Positions 1 through 12,959 of a stretch of 64,000 nucleotides of DNA are shown piece by piece. Source of the DNA: Bagarius yarrelli. Its lineage: Eukaryota; Chordata; Actinopteri; Siluriformes; Sisoridae. The position numbers and the translations under genes were made by a program. The notes beneath the pieces are model-generated. The model was not told the origin of the DNA. It saw nothing but the letters and a program-made list of their open reading frames with translations, and made no database searches. The number at the start of each line of letters is the position of its first letter. Within the stretch, counting starts at the first letter, position 1. The stretch spans positions 317,501-381,500 of the forward strand of contig VCAZ01000187.1 of assembly GCA_005784505.1 (NCBI GenBank). Reading direction: 5' to 3'.

Positions 1-1123
1 AACCAGTATAATCCTGCTATGTCTTTATTATCTTTCCTCCCATTGGTTTCCCAATAAACGCACTTGTCTGGGTTAAACTTATCTATGTCTCCGGTCTGGT
101 ATTCTGTTACACTTACCAGAATAGAAGACATTTAAGACAAAGACCATAAAGTTTGTTTGCTTTGCTATCGTTGCTTTCGAATTCAAAAGCTTTGCTCTCA
201 TCCTGATTATCGTTATTAAGCTGTGTCTCAATTCTAAACACAGACAACACTTACATTCTAGAAAAGTCCAGAAAAAGTGTTTTCACAAAATCTAGTCTAT
301 GTGCAAGATTTGTACAATTAAAGCCAAAGCCTGACAGGAACAAACACAGCTGTGTTTACGCTTCATAACAGAATAACGGCCACAAAAAATGTACAGCCTC
401 CGTCCTGTGTACGTCAATATAACCAGTTAGCCTCTGACATCACACCTACAAACAGTTGACAAAAGATCTGATGCAAATGAGTCGACAAACAGTTAAAACG
501 CTTTAGAGGTTTATATAACTTTCTGTGTTTAGTTTGATTACATAATATTTCTTGGAAACGTGTGTTTTTTGCCAACAACCACATCAAATGAGTCTTGTTA
601 AAAAAAAACATAATTAATGTTTGCTGTTTATTTAATTATTTAAAATCATCGGAACAAAGTAGTTAATATATTTTCTACTTTTTGTGTGTTTTACAAGCAG
701 GTCATATTAAAGACCAGTGTCCTATTAGACAGGAAATTTGTTCAACTTCCTTAAATGAACCATCTGTGGTTGCATGACAACCTGTTTTTATAGGAATATT
801 GACTGATAAGCATAACACGGAACAATAGCAACTGTGATTGGTTGCCTTACCCGTCAATCAGCCACAATCTTTGACAAACACTGTAAGGAAGTCCAAATCT
901 TCTGCTGACAGTTTAATTTAAATATTCACACTAAAATATCTCCAAATATAAAGTTAGAATCTTTATGTTTACCCATTTACTAAACCTTGTCTGACTTTGA
1001 TTAGTCGGATGGTCTTTTATATTAAATTAATTAAGTAAATTTAACTTTTTAAGACTTTTAAATTGATTTTTAATTGATTTGGCTGCTAAGATAAACTCAC
1101 AAATCTAGAAACTTACAATTTAG
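1..1123. other. AT-rich intergenic sequence, no gene seen
   Basis: This stretch is AT-rich. Open frames are short, show no recognisable family motif and have no plausible splice structure. I see no clear SINE or LINE. It is treated as intergenic or distant intronic sequence. Confidence 0.6.
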
Positions 1124-1127
1124 GCAT

Positions 1128-1223
1128 GTATCTCACTCTTTCTCTCTCTCTCTTTTTCTCCGTGTGCCTTTATTTTTATGTCTCACACTCTTTCCCTTTG
1201 TCTCTCTCACGCTCTTTTTGTGA

Positions 1224-1250
<27 letters not shown>
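1128..1250. repeat. CT-rich tract followed by (GT)n microsatellite
   Basis: A pyrimidine-rich CT tract leads into about 12 GT units at 1224-1247. The Leu/Ser-rich and Cys/Val-rich open frames here are only translations of the repeat. Confidence 0.85.
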
Positions 1251-1255
<5 letters not shown>

Positions 1256-1544
1256 CAGAGATAAAACCAGCCGACAGGCTGTTAGAGATCAGGGGGGGTC
1301 CCAAGAGTGCAATGTGAGAGAAAAGTGGTCATGTTATGATAGTCTCTGCTTATCCCAATTGAAAGACTGCTACGGATCACACACACTGACACACACACAC
1401 ATTTAGTGTTCATTGTGTCTGTAATGGTAATAAAATATAAACCAGCAGATATTTCACATTTAATGAGTGGCTCGTTAATTATGCTGTATTAAACGCAAGC
1501 TCATTATGACTTACAACTGTCTCTCACTCTTTCCTTTTCTCACT

Positions 1545-1546
<2 letters not shown>

Positions 1547-1590
<44 letters not shown>
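1547..1590. repeat. (CA)22 microsatellite
   Basis: An uninterrupted CA dinucleotide run of about 44 bp. It is a likely length-polymorphic locus. Confidence 0.95.
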
Positions 1591-1591
<1 letters not shown>

Positions 1592-3624
1592 TCTCACACA
1601 CTTCCACACGACTCATCCTCTGGCCTGTCCTCGCTTCTTTTGTCCTTGGATCAATATTAATAATAAGCAGATAGGACGAAGGGTTAATCATAATCGATAA
1701 GCACTGCATGAGGCTCAAAACAGATGATCACGAGGACAAATCATCAGTCCCAACAGCTGGCCTGAGTTTCACCCTGATCTTAAACCATTTAACACCTTAA
1801 ATCCTGCAGTAACTAATTTAACCCTTTAATACAAAAAATATTTTTTATAATATACTAAAACAATAAACAACAATAAAAATAGGTATATTAAACATTTGAT
1901 AGTTTCTTATTAATGCTTTTATTTAATTAAAAGTAAATGATTCCGTCTCTGTGCCCTGTGTCTGGTAATGTATGGTCTCCCCATACTCTCCCCATACTTT
2001 CTCTAGGTACTCCAGTTTTCTTCCCAGTTCGCAGACATCTCTGGGTAGAGTGTGTGTATGACAAAGACACCTTGTCTCTGGTGTCTCCCACCTTGTCCTC
2101 TGGGATAGACTTTAAGATTCCTGTAACCCGTTTGTGATGGGTCTTGCTTTGGCCTACCAACAAAACTGGTGTCACCTGTTTCTTCCTCTATAAAGCCTTG
2201 TGATTGTGTTGGGTTTTGCTTTAATTGTTGTTGTTCTATGGGTTGTTGTTTATTTTATTTGCTTTTTTTGTGTTTTTTGGAGGAAATTACATATTTTTTG
2301 GTTTTGGTGTTTGTTTTTTTGAAAATGTAAATTAATAAATATTAAAATGAGGTTGATCATTTTCACTTTTTCATGCTTAGCTATGAGCAAGGTTGTGACA
2401 TCATCTAATCAATTTCTAAAATATTAATAAAAAATCTCTGCTTTCTTCCTTTTCTGTAAAATATGACATCCTTGTGCGCTGTTTTAAATTCATCAACCCT
2501 TCATGCAGTCATTGACTCAGTCCTTAAAACTATTCTTAGAACTATTCTTAAACTAATTTTCTGCCTATCCAGGTAACAGCTATAAAAAAATTTTCCCAAA
2601 GAACCTGAAACCAGAACTTGTTTTGAGTTTTAATTGGCAACTTGTTTCTTTTCTTATAAGATATTAACCTGTGGAGTACCTCAGGGATCTATGATGGGAC
2701 AGATTTTCTTGTATACATGCTTAGGTTCAAGTCCAATGAGTTCAAAGGTAGCTTTTACCTATAAGCACTACTAAGGTGAAAAGCAAGACTGTTTATGTAA
2801 CGTGTAACTTACAACCAGAAAGAAAGAGACTCTGTAATTCTAATCTAATGAAGAATCTCACATCGTCACATACTGCACAACATTAAAATAGTGTGGATTA
2901 GCATATAAGAATTTGTTCTATTTTAGTGTCCATTTCATTCATTTAACCTATTTAATGCAAATGCGTCAAAACTTCTAAGTTATTTAAAAGTAATGCAGTA
3001 GTTACTTTCTGTGGTAATTGGTTACTCTTATAATAATGTAACACAGTTAATAATTCATTTGTGAGAAGTAACTACTAACTATAACTAATTACTTTTTTCA
3101 AGTAACACCTCTAATACTGATTGCCAGTAGACCATAAGTTCAAATCTGATGTTACATTCTTGTTTGGCTAGAAGATTAGCTTGATAATCTCTTGAATGTC
3201 AACCAGAGTGACACTAAGCAATTGTATACCTCTGTGAACCCTCTGTAATAAGAATAGTGCTTTCTATTAAAAAACATTTTTTGTAAAAACATTTAAAAAG
3301 ACTTAAGAAATATGCATTAAGCCTCACCATCTATAGGTGGCAGCTTATCATAGTTAATGAGATAAGGAAAATGGGGTAAAATAACCAGTATTTGGTAGCC
3401 ACCACAAAGCTCTATCCTGAGATGAGGTTAACATGTGGACTGTTTGTTCTATGTGTGTGAATGCATGTTTGTCTGTCTATTGTCTGCTTTACACACAGGA
3501 AGTACATGTTCTGGAACTACTTGTGAACCGACCAGGATAAAGCTCTTCCCACAAAATAAATAAGTTATTAAATTGTCTTTTTATTGTCTCCTGAATGTTA
3601 AATGTTGAGCTCTACATAGGTCCA
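1591..3624. other. Intergenic sequence, no gene seen
   Basis: Mostly AT-rich sequence with no supported exon or RNA gene. There are T-rich tracts near 2210-2290. Short open frames on both strands around 1930-2175 overlap each other and resemble no family that I know. Confidence 0.5.
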
Positions 3625-3917
3625 TGTAATAAACCAGACTATCTTGCAGGGTTAAACGTTTTATTAGCGTTTGCACACAGGCAAAATAAAACCAGAATCG
3701 TAGTCGCTAAAACAGGTGTAAGTCGGTACACGGTAACACAAAACACGGACACACATGAACCAAATCGCAAAGACTTGAATCGTAATACATAAACAGGCAG
3801 AAATCAGAAGTATTGTTAGTGCTAGCTCATATAGCCGACTTCCGGTGGTGAAACCAGTAGTAAACTCAATATTCGGGTGAGGGCACCCTCTGGCGCTCTC
3901 CAGATGGTGGCGTTACA
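3625..3917 (-). mobile_element. Candidate solo LTR (minus orientation)
   Basis: The 293-bp segment has the ends TGTAA...TTACA in either orientation, the canonical TG...CA termini of LTRs. Read on the minus strand it has a TATA-like box (complement of 3827-3836) followed by an AATAAA-type signal (complement near 3659-3665), the order expected of U3-R-U5. No internal coding region adjoins it, so it would be a solo LTR. The flanking target-site duplication is not clean (TCCA on one side, GTCC on the other), so the boundaries may be off by a base or the ends may have decayed. Confidence 0.45.
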
Positions 3918-5040
3918 GTCCCCCACCCAACCTAATGTAACAACAAGCTATAATATTTTGCATTGTTATTAACTTGCCATTAAACATTGTTATTCCCACC
4001 TATCTATCTCAGGTGGCTCCTGACAGAAGGCACACAGTACCGAAACTCATCACATATTACAAACCATTTAGAGACAACAATCAGGCTACAAAGAAGGTCT
4101 TTGGTTTGGGGGAGGAAGCCCTGGCAAAAACCAGTGTCATGGGCAGAGTTGGGAAACCCAACTCCAATCCCAAGTTCAAAGAAACACACTAAGCCACTGC
4201 AACTCAAATCAAAGGAAAATATAGTATAATTCTAATGTTCTTCCATTTTCATTGGAACAATTGCAATAACCATGAAACACAGATAATCATCTCATTTTGT
4301 TTTACTCCTTTTAACCCACAAACATGCGAAACCTTTCAGGAATTTATGGACTTTACCAGAGACCTGAGTTACCTAGTCTCACAGAACCTAGTTTCATGTA
4401 GGTAGATCACCAGAAGGTCTAGGAATCTTGGCTGCTTTATATGGCGAAGGTCCGGCCAAGAGGACATATGACTGTCAGGAAAAGCAACCAATAATGTCTC
4501 GTTTTGTGCCGTGCCATGGAAATGTCCGGTATGTAGCCACTAATTCATTCATTCCCAAACCTATCCAAAGTGTACATAATCAATCACTACACTACGGCAC
4601 CAGCGCATTGTGCCGCATTATTAATAGTACACTTACAAAGTGACCTATAAGACAATAAAACACAGGTCTTCCTATATTAATGCATTTTATTTACTCACCT
4701 TCTACTTTAATCTCTATTCCAGTGTCCCTGAATCCCAGTGTATTAACATGTGTTAGCACAATTTTTACATGCATCATCACTTGTACACTTCGACATTACA
4801 GGGATTCGGTGACAGCAGACAGACAGCTCTCATTGAATCGAATAACGACTTTAGCTTAATTACTTCCTTGTTAGTTAATTTACTTTCCGAGAGCTTCGTC
4901 TATATCTGACACCATGGCGTATACATGTACACCATGTCTGTACACACATCATTATTGTCACACTTCCTGTCATGTTTGTTTGTTTGTTGGACCAGGGTCA
5001 TTGATGTTAATTGTCTTGGTGTTGATGCGGGTTGCAGGAA
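3918..5040. other. Intergenic sequence, no gene seen
   Basis: Overlapping open frames near 3974-4229 on both strands lack recognisable motifs, splice sites in a consistent phase, or a codon-bias contrast that I can see. They are not called as genes. Confidence 0.5.
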
Positions 5041-5042
5041 GG

Positions 5043-5060
5043 AAGTGCAAACACACACAT

Positions 5061-5105
<45 letters not shown>

Positions 5106-5244
5106 CCTGCCGGTCGAATTCCACTCAAATGCTGCGTTGGTATTACAAGCTGAGCTACTGCCAAACCAATAATGAGAACTGTCAGAGCCATACAATTGAA
5201 CAGGTGACAGAGGGAGACGCTGATATGAACGATAGAACCCGAAT

Positions 5245-5280
<36 letters not shown>

Positions 5281-5673
5281 TTCACCAAAGCTCAATTCAT
5301 ACAGTAGGACATAAATGCAACCATACACACTTTAATATACATACACCTACAACAGTATAAGTGGTTTTACTCTCTCTTTCACTTACTCTCTCTCTTTCAC
5401 ACACACACACACACACACACTCACATAAATGCACAAATATTTGTTCAAAATTCATATATACACATTCAAGGTCATTTTTAAAATAAAAAAAACTTTTGAG
5501 CTGCATTCATGTTTACATGCAATACACACACACACACACACAATCACTAAAGCTCACATGCACATACAAATATACAGATTGCTATTCACACATGTATACA
5601 CATCCACGTACAGCTATACATGCAGTTTCATTCTTACACACACATTTACATAAATGCACACATACACTTGTAC

Positions 5674-5708
<35 letters not shown>

Positions 5709-6053
5709 GATTAAGGATTACTATAAATACAGGCACTCTTAATTTAAAAAAACAAGTGCTACAATGAACATAGATATACAAAATACAGAAACACACACAC
5801 ACATGCAAGATAATTTTTCGATCACACACCCTGGCTGGGAAAATGACAGCGACAGATGTGTCCACAGAATGGTAACATATGGCTGGCAGACGACTGCAGG
5901 CATAAACACACAGACACAGCAAAATTTTGCTTTCTCTGTCTGTCCCCTCAAAATGCACCCCGATGATCGACACACTCCTGGAACCTTGTGCTAATTACAG
6001 CCAAACACACAAACACAATCACACGCATACACACACACACACACACACACACA
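5043..6053. repeat. Cluster of CA microsatellites
   Basis: At least six separate CA runs fall within 1 kb: about 5062-5101, 5248-5278, 5399-5420, 5523-5542, 5677-5706 and 6029-6053. Shorter CA and TACA pieces lie between them. Apparent open frames of up to 129 codons are Thr-His or Cys-Val repeats produced by the dinucleotide. The clustering suggests one originally longer CA/TA-rich tract broken up by substitutions. Confidence 0.9.
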
Positions 6054-6472
6054 TTTATTCCATCCTCAAGTGATCAGCTTAGGTGGCATTGTTTTGATTG
6101 TACAGTTTTCCCCTTACATGTTTTACCAGCGAGTGTGGAAATGAAAGGGGACGTGTCACTCGTTTTCCTCCAGCGAACCAGCGAGGCATGACGAGCCTGA
6201 ATTCACTGCTGTCACTCAGGACTTTCTGGAGTCCAATCATTTCTCCAGGAAACATACAACAGCTCCGGATCCACCTTTAGACCTCGAGACATTTACAATC
6301 AGGATCCAACTCCAAGGTCATGTTCACACTCTTGGCTGCAGTTAAGTGTTTAAATAACATTAGCTTTTTTACATTACCTGCCTGAAATACTAAGACTAAA
6401 CTACTGACATGTGTTGGTCGAATCTGTTGCTAAGTCGGTTATATTTCAGTGTCATAAACCCATGTGAAAAAA

Positions 6473-6985
6473 TACTGTAGTATTGTAGTTTACCTTTACT
6501 ATAGAACATTCTATAGTAGAACAGTGTTAAAATGCTCTATAGTAAAGTTACTATACAATACTATAGTATTTTATTCTAATACTATAGTATTGTAGAGTAA
6601 TGTTAGTATAGAACGTGTAGTAAATTTCCTGTGGTAAATACTGTAGTGTTTTCATTGAATCTTATTATACCACAACAAATTTTCACAACATTACACTTTA
6701 CTGTAGTATATTTACTATAGTTAGGTTTAAAAACACTACATTATTTACCACAGGAATATTTTAGTACATTATCTTTATTACCGTTACTCTACAGTACTAT
6801 AGTAATTTGTTATATTATAATAAATTACTATAGTATTGTTGAGTAACTTTATTATATTATATTTTTTTGTGGTAAATGCTGTAGTGTTTCTGAGCCTAAC
6901 TATAGTAAATATACTAGAGTAAATTACAATTATGTGGAAATTTGTGGTATAGTAAGATTAAAAACAGTACAGTATTTACCATACA
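6473..6985. mobile_element. Nested foldback (palindromic) element, MITE-like
   Basis: Arm 1 (about 6630-6751) begins TGTGGTAAATACTGTAGTG and ends with its near reverse complement. Arm 2 (about 6869-6981) is an inverted, diverged copy of the whole of arm 1. The spacer between them (about 6784-6847) is itself a palindrome built on ACTATAGTAA. A further palindrome of the same motif lies at about 6555-6600. The AT-rich, non-coding, multiply self-complementary design fits a non-autonomous DNA transposon of foldback or MITE type. I cannot assign a superfamily. Confidence 0.7.
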
Positions 6986-7737
6986 AAATTATTATCTATA
7001 GTAATGTTACTTAATGTTATGTTACTACTTTGTTTGGAGGGGAAATAAATACTAACATACTGACATATAAAAAAACGTATACATCATACTCATCATTCTT
7101 CCATCAAACCATCATTGTTTATCAATATGGTTTGGATCATTTATATCCAGAAAGAAATATCTGTGTTTAATTTCTCATGTGTTTTTTTAGGCTCGCACAT
7201 TCATTTTTTTAAGCCTGCTCATAAGTAAGTACAGTGGTTAGATATCTGCTCAGAAGTCATTAAGTTTTATAGCAATTATGTTAGCAATTTCTTCGTTAAA
7301 GAACAAATCTTTAGGAAAAAGAAAAGAAGTAACCCCTAGAAAGCAAACACAACCTTCAGTGAAGTGTGTGATATTTTTGATGTTTCACAATACAAAGTTA
7401 AATAGATATATCACTAAATGTATTTATATGTATTTACATATATTGTGGAAGGCGTAGGTCAGAGAAATGTTTGTCCAAAGTGTTTAGTCCAAATATAATG
7501 ATAAGCTTTTCATCCTGCCTGTCATACTTCTTTGTACCCAGGAAACGTCTTCAATGTGTTTATGTTCTGTAGAATAAAAGTCTGGATCAAAATAGAGCTA
7601 AAACCCAAGTAAATGTCGGTTACTAGCTGTACTACAAAGTTTTCTCACTGGTGAATAAAACATGATGTATTGTAGTAATGTTGTCTTTGTGTGTGTAAAT
7701 TTTATTAATGTAAAATCACTTTTTGCTCTAATTTGTG

Positions 7738-7945
7738 CTGTTTAGAACTTCACACATACAGTATAACATAGTTGTAGAAAAGTTACTATAGTAGTTATTC
7801 GGTTATTTTACTATAGTAGAGTTACTATAACAAGTTTGGTAGTATTAACACAACAAATGACTACATCACTGTACAATTTGACAATTTACCACAGGAAAAG
7901 GTACTAAATGTTCTACAGTACAAGACTGATAATTAGCCGGTGTGT
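7738..7945. repeat. Fragment related to the ACTATAGTAA foldback element
   Basis: This stretch repeats the motifs TTACTATAGTAG, ACTATAGTAGAGTTACTATA and TTACCACAGGAAA found in the 6473-6985 element, about 0.8 kb away. It is probably a decayed arm of the same family. Confidence 0.5.
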
Positions 7946-7998
7946 TGTAAGCCATTAAATTGCAAATAACTCTAGTAACTAGGGTTTAGAACCTGTGA

Positions 7999-8347
7999 TT
8001 CATTCATTTTCTATACCCACTTATTCCCTAATTCGGGGTCACGAGGATCTGCTGGAGCCTATCCCAGCTGCCTCTGCAAGAGCGAAGGGCAGGAGGGGTA
8101 CACCCTGGACAGGTTGCCAGTCCATCGCAGGGCCACACATACACACGCTCACTCACTCCTATGGGCAATTTAGAATCACGAATCAACCTAACATGTTTTT
8201 GAACTGTGGAAGGAAACCGGAGTAGCCGGAGTAAACCTACGCAAGCACAAGGAGAACATGCAAACTCCACACAGAAAGACCCCCTGGCTGGGAATCGAAC
8301 CCGGGCCTCCTTGCTGTGAGGCAACAGTGCTAACCACAAGCCACCGT
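7999..8347 (-). mobile_element. SINE with tRNA-like head and conserved body (copy 1)
   Basis: Read on the minus strand, the element begins with a tRNA-like promoter head ending in GGGTTCGATTCCC (B box). The body carries the phrases TGGAGTTTGCATGTTCTCC and CCGGTTTCCTTCCACAG, then CTGGACAGG, and it ends in GAATGAATGAATC-type simple sequence near 7999. Related copies lie at 13125-13435 and 47534-47640. The conserved body resembles what I recall as the Meta-type SINE domain shared by many animals; that family name is from memory and unverified. Confidence 0.7.
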
Positions 8348-8889
8348 AAATTTAAATATTGTGCATTTTCAGCAACTTTAGCATTGTAATAATTTCAGAA
8401 CATGCTAAATGTACTGAGAATGCTTAAGATGATTTTAATTTATTAAGATCATTTTATAAGAATCCAATGCAGATCTTGTTCATGATACATTATCAACTAA
8501 TACCATCTTGTTTTTACCTTGAGTCTGATATTGCCTGTAAATACTAATGTATTTTGTTGCCAGGTTTACATGTTTTCTTAGTTAGAAGACTTTTACAGAA
8601 AGTTTCCCCTTATACTTTTAATAGGATTATTAAATACTCCTGTCTGTACTTGTTATTGACACAGTAATAACATGCCCCTCCAAAAAATCAATTTTTTTGC
8701 TTGTACTGTCAACCAAACCACAATCAAGACATTTTATAGCAAATGAAACAAATCTATATTAATGTGTTTTTTCTGAAAACGAAAAACACAAAAATCCTCA
8801 AGAGAGGTATAGGAAGAAAAAAAAGTATACAAAAATTATAACAATAGCTTGTGCAAAAATATGGGTTTTTTTGAAGAAGTTCTTAATGT

Positions 8890-10480
8890 TAAAGAAAGCG
8901 AGTTCCAGAGCCTTAGCGTTACAACATAAAAAGCACTAAGTTAAAAGTTCTAAGCTAGTGGATCTCAAATCCTGAATATAAGCATTCTAAAACCAATAAG
9001 AAGCCAGTGAGGGGCATTGAGCACGGCAGTAATGTGGGACCTCCTACATTACTGCCATATAATCGTAGAAAAGGTAAAGGCATAAACAAGCATTGCCATC
9101 TCTTTTTCTGTAACCTGATCAATGTTTAAAAAAAGATTTGAAAAAAAAACATAAACAAACTACAGACTTTACATGACTATTAACTGCTTAGTATGCAGGA
9201 AGGCTAGCAATACTTCACAAAATATTGTTTGGTTGGTTATAATGCTAACACCTGGTTACACCCGATAAAACTAAAATCAGAGCGAAGATTCTCTCTTGCG
9301 GTCAGACTGTAGTGGAGATTGTTCTAAAAAATATATTAAGGTAAAACTGAAACACAAACATGAGCAAAGACAATTTGCCGCCAGCAGTAATGTTAACACT
9401 CGGCAACCGACCCTTCAGCAATCCCTTGCAAGAAAATCGTAAGAAATAACCTGAGAGCCGTACAAATAATCCCACATGCTAAAAATGAAGAGTTATCAGT
9501 ATCCGTAAAGGCAAGTACCAAGAAAAAAAATATCTGTACACATACTCAGTCTTTAAAAAATAGTATTTGTGCATCCCTCATTAAAACATAAGGTCTGTCC
9601 AAAATTTGGGCAATAATCTTTTTATCAGTGTTAAGTTGCAAAAAAAAAAAATCGAGAATAAACTTTTTTTTGGAGAAGTATTAGTTTGTCTAGTCTATCA
9701 GGACTATAAGAAAAATACACTTAGATATCATTGGCATAACACTGATAAGATATTATCTTAAGACTACTATTTTTTTGCCAGGAGAAAGAGTATATGGACT
9801 AAACAGGAGAGGGCCGAGCACAGAACCTTTTAACACACCACAGAACAAAGGAGTCTGATAGACACAAAAAAACTTCTGATAGGAAAGGAACCAATCCAAG
9901 GCTGTTTCAGAAATGCCTTCTAAAGAATATAGTCAAATAATCAAAGTGTGGTAATCAACAAGCAAGTAATCAAACGCTGCAGTGAAATCTAGCAAGACCA
10001 GCACTAAACGTTTATTAGAATCAGCAGCCATTAAACATCATTTGATACATTAAGATGTGCAGTTTCAGTTAAATGGTTTTTTTTAAACCAGACTGAAGTT
10101 TATTAAATATGTTATGAGCCTACAAAACAGTATTTAACTGTATTGCCACAACCTTTTCTAAGAGTTTAGTAATGAAAGGCAGATTTAAAATGGGACTATA
10201 GCTAAATGATGCTACATCAAGATTCATTTTTAAGAGAGGCTGAACAACAACACCTAGGGGCCTGTCCCCGCCCAAGAGATGAAGTTATAATTGAGAACAA
10301 AAACACGGGCCAATAGATGTAATAGATTTCATAAACAGAGGTATGGACAAAAAAATCCACAAGGCTTTGGGAAGGTTTCATCATACCCACTAATTTAATT
10401 ATGTCATAGAATCCAAAATTAAAAGTTTTGGTTGGGTAACTATAAGGAGTTTGCTGATGGTGCAATGCTTGCTCTAACCA
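8890..10480. repeat. Long degenerate interspersed repeat
   Basis: The text of this block (AAGCCAGTGAGG..., then GAGAGGGCCGAGCACAGAAC, then AACGCTGCAGTGAAATCTAG) matches my memory of a long, high-copy, non-coding fish repeat that usually carries the phrases 'gggccaagtacagaacc' and 'tcgaatgcagctgataggtctag'. Many small A-rich insertions mark it as old. No coding capacity remains. An 11-bp perfect hairpin sits at 9025-9056. The boundaries are approximate. Confidence 0.5.
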
Positions 10481-10708
10481 CTATAAGCTCTAGATAAAAA
10501 ACCATTACATTCATCATGAGTAACAAACAATAGGACAAGAAAGTTTCAAGTTCATAAGGCATATATGTGCTATTTATTAGCCTATATAATACTGTCATAA
10601 TGCAATAATTGATTTATAAGCATAAGAGTAAAGGTCAAAGAGCACACACTTAAAGTACTGGACTACAAGGTGCCAGAAATGTAAATATAAATGTATATAC
10701 ACTATATT

Positions 10709-10855
10709 GAGGTGGTTAAAGTGTTGATCTGCTGACTGGAAGCTCATGGGTTCAATTCCCCAGCACTACAAATCTCCTGTTCCCCTGAACCCAAAAACTG
10801 CTCAGTTGAATACATTGAAGTCACTGTGAATAAAAGCTGCCAAATGCCTGACCAA
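10709..10855 (+). mobile_element. tRNA-derived SINE, diverged
   Basis: It has the head phrase GAGGTGGTTAAAGTGTTGAT, the B-box-like GGGTTCAATTCCCC, the body CTGCTCAGTTGAAT and the tail GAATAAAAGCTGCCAAATGC. This is the most common SINE family in the window. Confidence 0.75.
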
Positions 10856-11664
10856 TATAATGTTCTTCCCTAAACTTTGAATGATTGGATTAACTTTATA
10901 CTCTTTTACTGAAACAAATGGCTCAATCTACTAAAACTAAAAGGCATAACGTTGCCGCTCTGCATAAAGAAAGCCGCATGAAGATACAATGTGCTATAGT
11001 CAAAGTAGAAAAACTGACTCTGAAAACTGGACTTTGGAATAAAAACACCAACTGCACCCCTACCTCCTCACCCAACATCAGAACAGGATCTCACTGATGA
11101 TCTTGTAAATAAACACAGAGATTTCAACAGCCAAATTCCAACATCTAGTGGAAAGTCTTCCCAAAAGAGTGGAGATTATTATAACAGCAAAGGGTCGGTT
11201 AATTTGGAACAGAATGTTTAGCAAAAATGTATGGGCAATGTTAGTCGAACACTTTTTTATTTTGGAAAGCTAAAATTAAAGGTAAACCCATCTTTATCTC
11301 TATGGCCATAGAGAGTGTTAGTATAAATCATCTCCTTTTTATAACTGTAAAAGTAAAAGTACAATTGTAGCAGTGCAGGTGCAGAAGCTCTGAAGCAATC
11401 GGGCAAGATGCTATTTGACCAGACAATTTTTGAACTACTAGGTTGGTGCCCCAGCATCTTAAACAACAGACAGGTCTGAGGTGGTTAAAAAAATATTTTT
11501 ATTTGGAGGGTAACCACAATTGGTGTAATATTCTTTCATTGAATCAGTATAAAACTCACTATCAATTAAGTATTTGTAAGAAACTACAGCCTGCCTATCA
11601 GATTACACTCCAAGATGCATGTCAAAGCAAGCATAGTATCATATAAATGGTGTTCAGTTATAGT

Positions 11665-11772
11665 ATGGGGACGTGGTAGCACAGTGGACTGTAAATGAAA
11701 AGTTGGTTGTACAAAAGAGATAACTGTAAATCGCTCTGAATAAGGGCGTCTGCCAAATACTGTAAATGTAAA
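11665..11772 (+). mobile_element. Internally deleted tRNA-derived SINE
   Basis: It has the head GACGTGGTAGCACAGTGGAC directly joined to the family tail CGCTCTGAATAAGGGCGTCT...AAATGTAAA. The middle third is missing. A second isolated tail of the same family lies at 12026-12077. Confidence 0.7.
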
Positions 11773-12349
11773 ATTTTATGGGTGCAGACATCGAGGACCA
11801 TGATGATCATTTTAAAAATATTAGAATAATTAGAACAATATTTCTGGAATAAACCTTTTCATTAGTTTCCTAAATGCCTTTATGGGTTGTTGTTTTTTGA
11901 CATTGGAAAGCCAGCAAGGAGGGATTTCCATTACATCATTTTTTTCTTACACATTGTAATTGACCTGCAAATATTCAGAATTCTGAATCACCAAAAAATA
12001 AATAGGTGATTTTTTTTTTAAATAAAGTACCCAAGTTACTCTGAAAATGGGCGTCTGCCAAATAATGTAAATGTAAATAGGAGATCAGTCAGTTATAAAG
12101 AAGGGATACACCCAACCAAGTTATTGCAGAACACATGTTGACATGTATTTACTGATATGTGTAATTAGCATATCAACCAGCACATGCACATTACATATTA
12201 CATGTTCACATCACATACTTTACATTTATACATAATGATATTCTGTTTTTAATTGCACTATTGATCCATTTTGTAAATCTTTCTCATTTTTATCTTTTTT
12301 TTTCTTTTCTTTCTTCTTCCTTGTGCCATTATAATTTGTCTCAGACTGC

Positions 12350-12950
12350 TGGTGTAAAGATGTGTTTTTTGTTTCATGTTATGTTTTGTTTGTTTTATGT
12401 TTTTATGTCTATCGTGTTTTATGTTTGTTTCATGTTTATGATTAATGTTTATGTCCTGATTATGTATTTTGTTTAGGTTTATATTATGTTTATGTGTTGT
12501 ATAGTTCATTATATAGTTCGTGTTTTATGTTTTGAATGTATGTTTATGTTTTTCGTTTAGGTTTCATGTTCATGTTCATGTTTTGAGTCCATGTTTCATG
12601 TTTATGTTTCTTGTGTTCATGTTTATGAGGTCATGTTTTGATTTTTAAATTTTTTTTGGTCATGCTTGTGTTTACTTCCTTTCTCATTAGTCATGTGATC
12701 CTTGTGCTCCATGTGTTCCTATCACATGATCCCCTTGTGTTGTGTTCCCATTGCTTAGTTGTGTGTATTTATAGCCCTTGTGTTTCCCTTTGTCTTTGTA
12801 ATGAATTTTAGTTTGTCCCTGTACGTAAGTCTATTTATCTTATGCTATGTCTAGTTGAGTCTAGTTTGTTGTTTTGCCAAGTTTTTACAACTGTAAATAA
12901 ACTGCACCTTTAGATTCGTAAACTACTTGCCTCAGTGAAGTTTATTATAG
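12350..12950 (+). mobile_element. Candidate solo LTR with degenerate ATG-TTT repeats
   Basis: The first 300 bp are a T-rich degenerate repeat of the unit TTTCATGTTTATG (about 12370-12660). These are followed by a TATA-like TATTTATAGCCC (about 12769), a T-rich 5'-leader-like segment and AATAAA (about 12896). The layout of promoter then polyadenylation signal resembles LTRs seen in fish retroelements. I could not define the TG and CA ends or a target duplication, so the element and its limits are tentative. Confidence 0.4.
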
Positions 12951-12959
12951 CTGGAAAAA

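Noticed and set aside
4900..5973. Several Cys-Val or Thr-His rich open frames of 70-130 codons
   Set aside because: They are translations of CA/GT dinucleotide runs on both strands.
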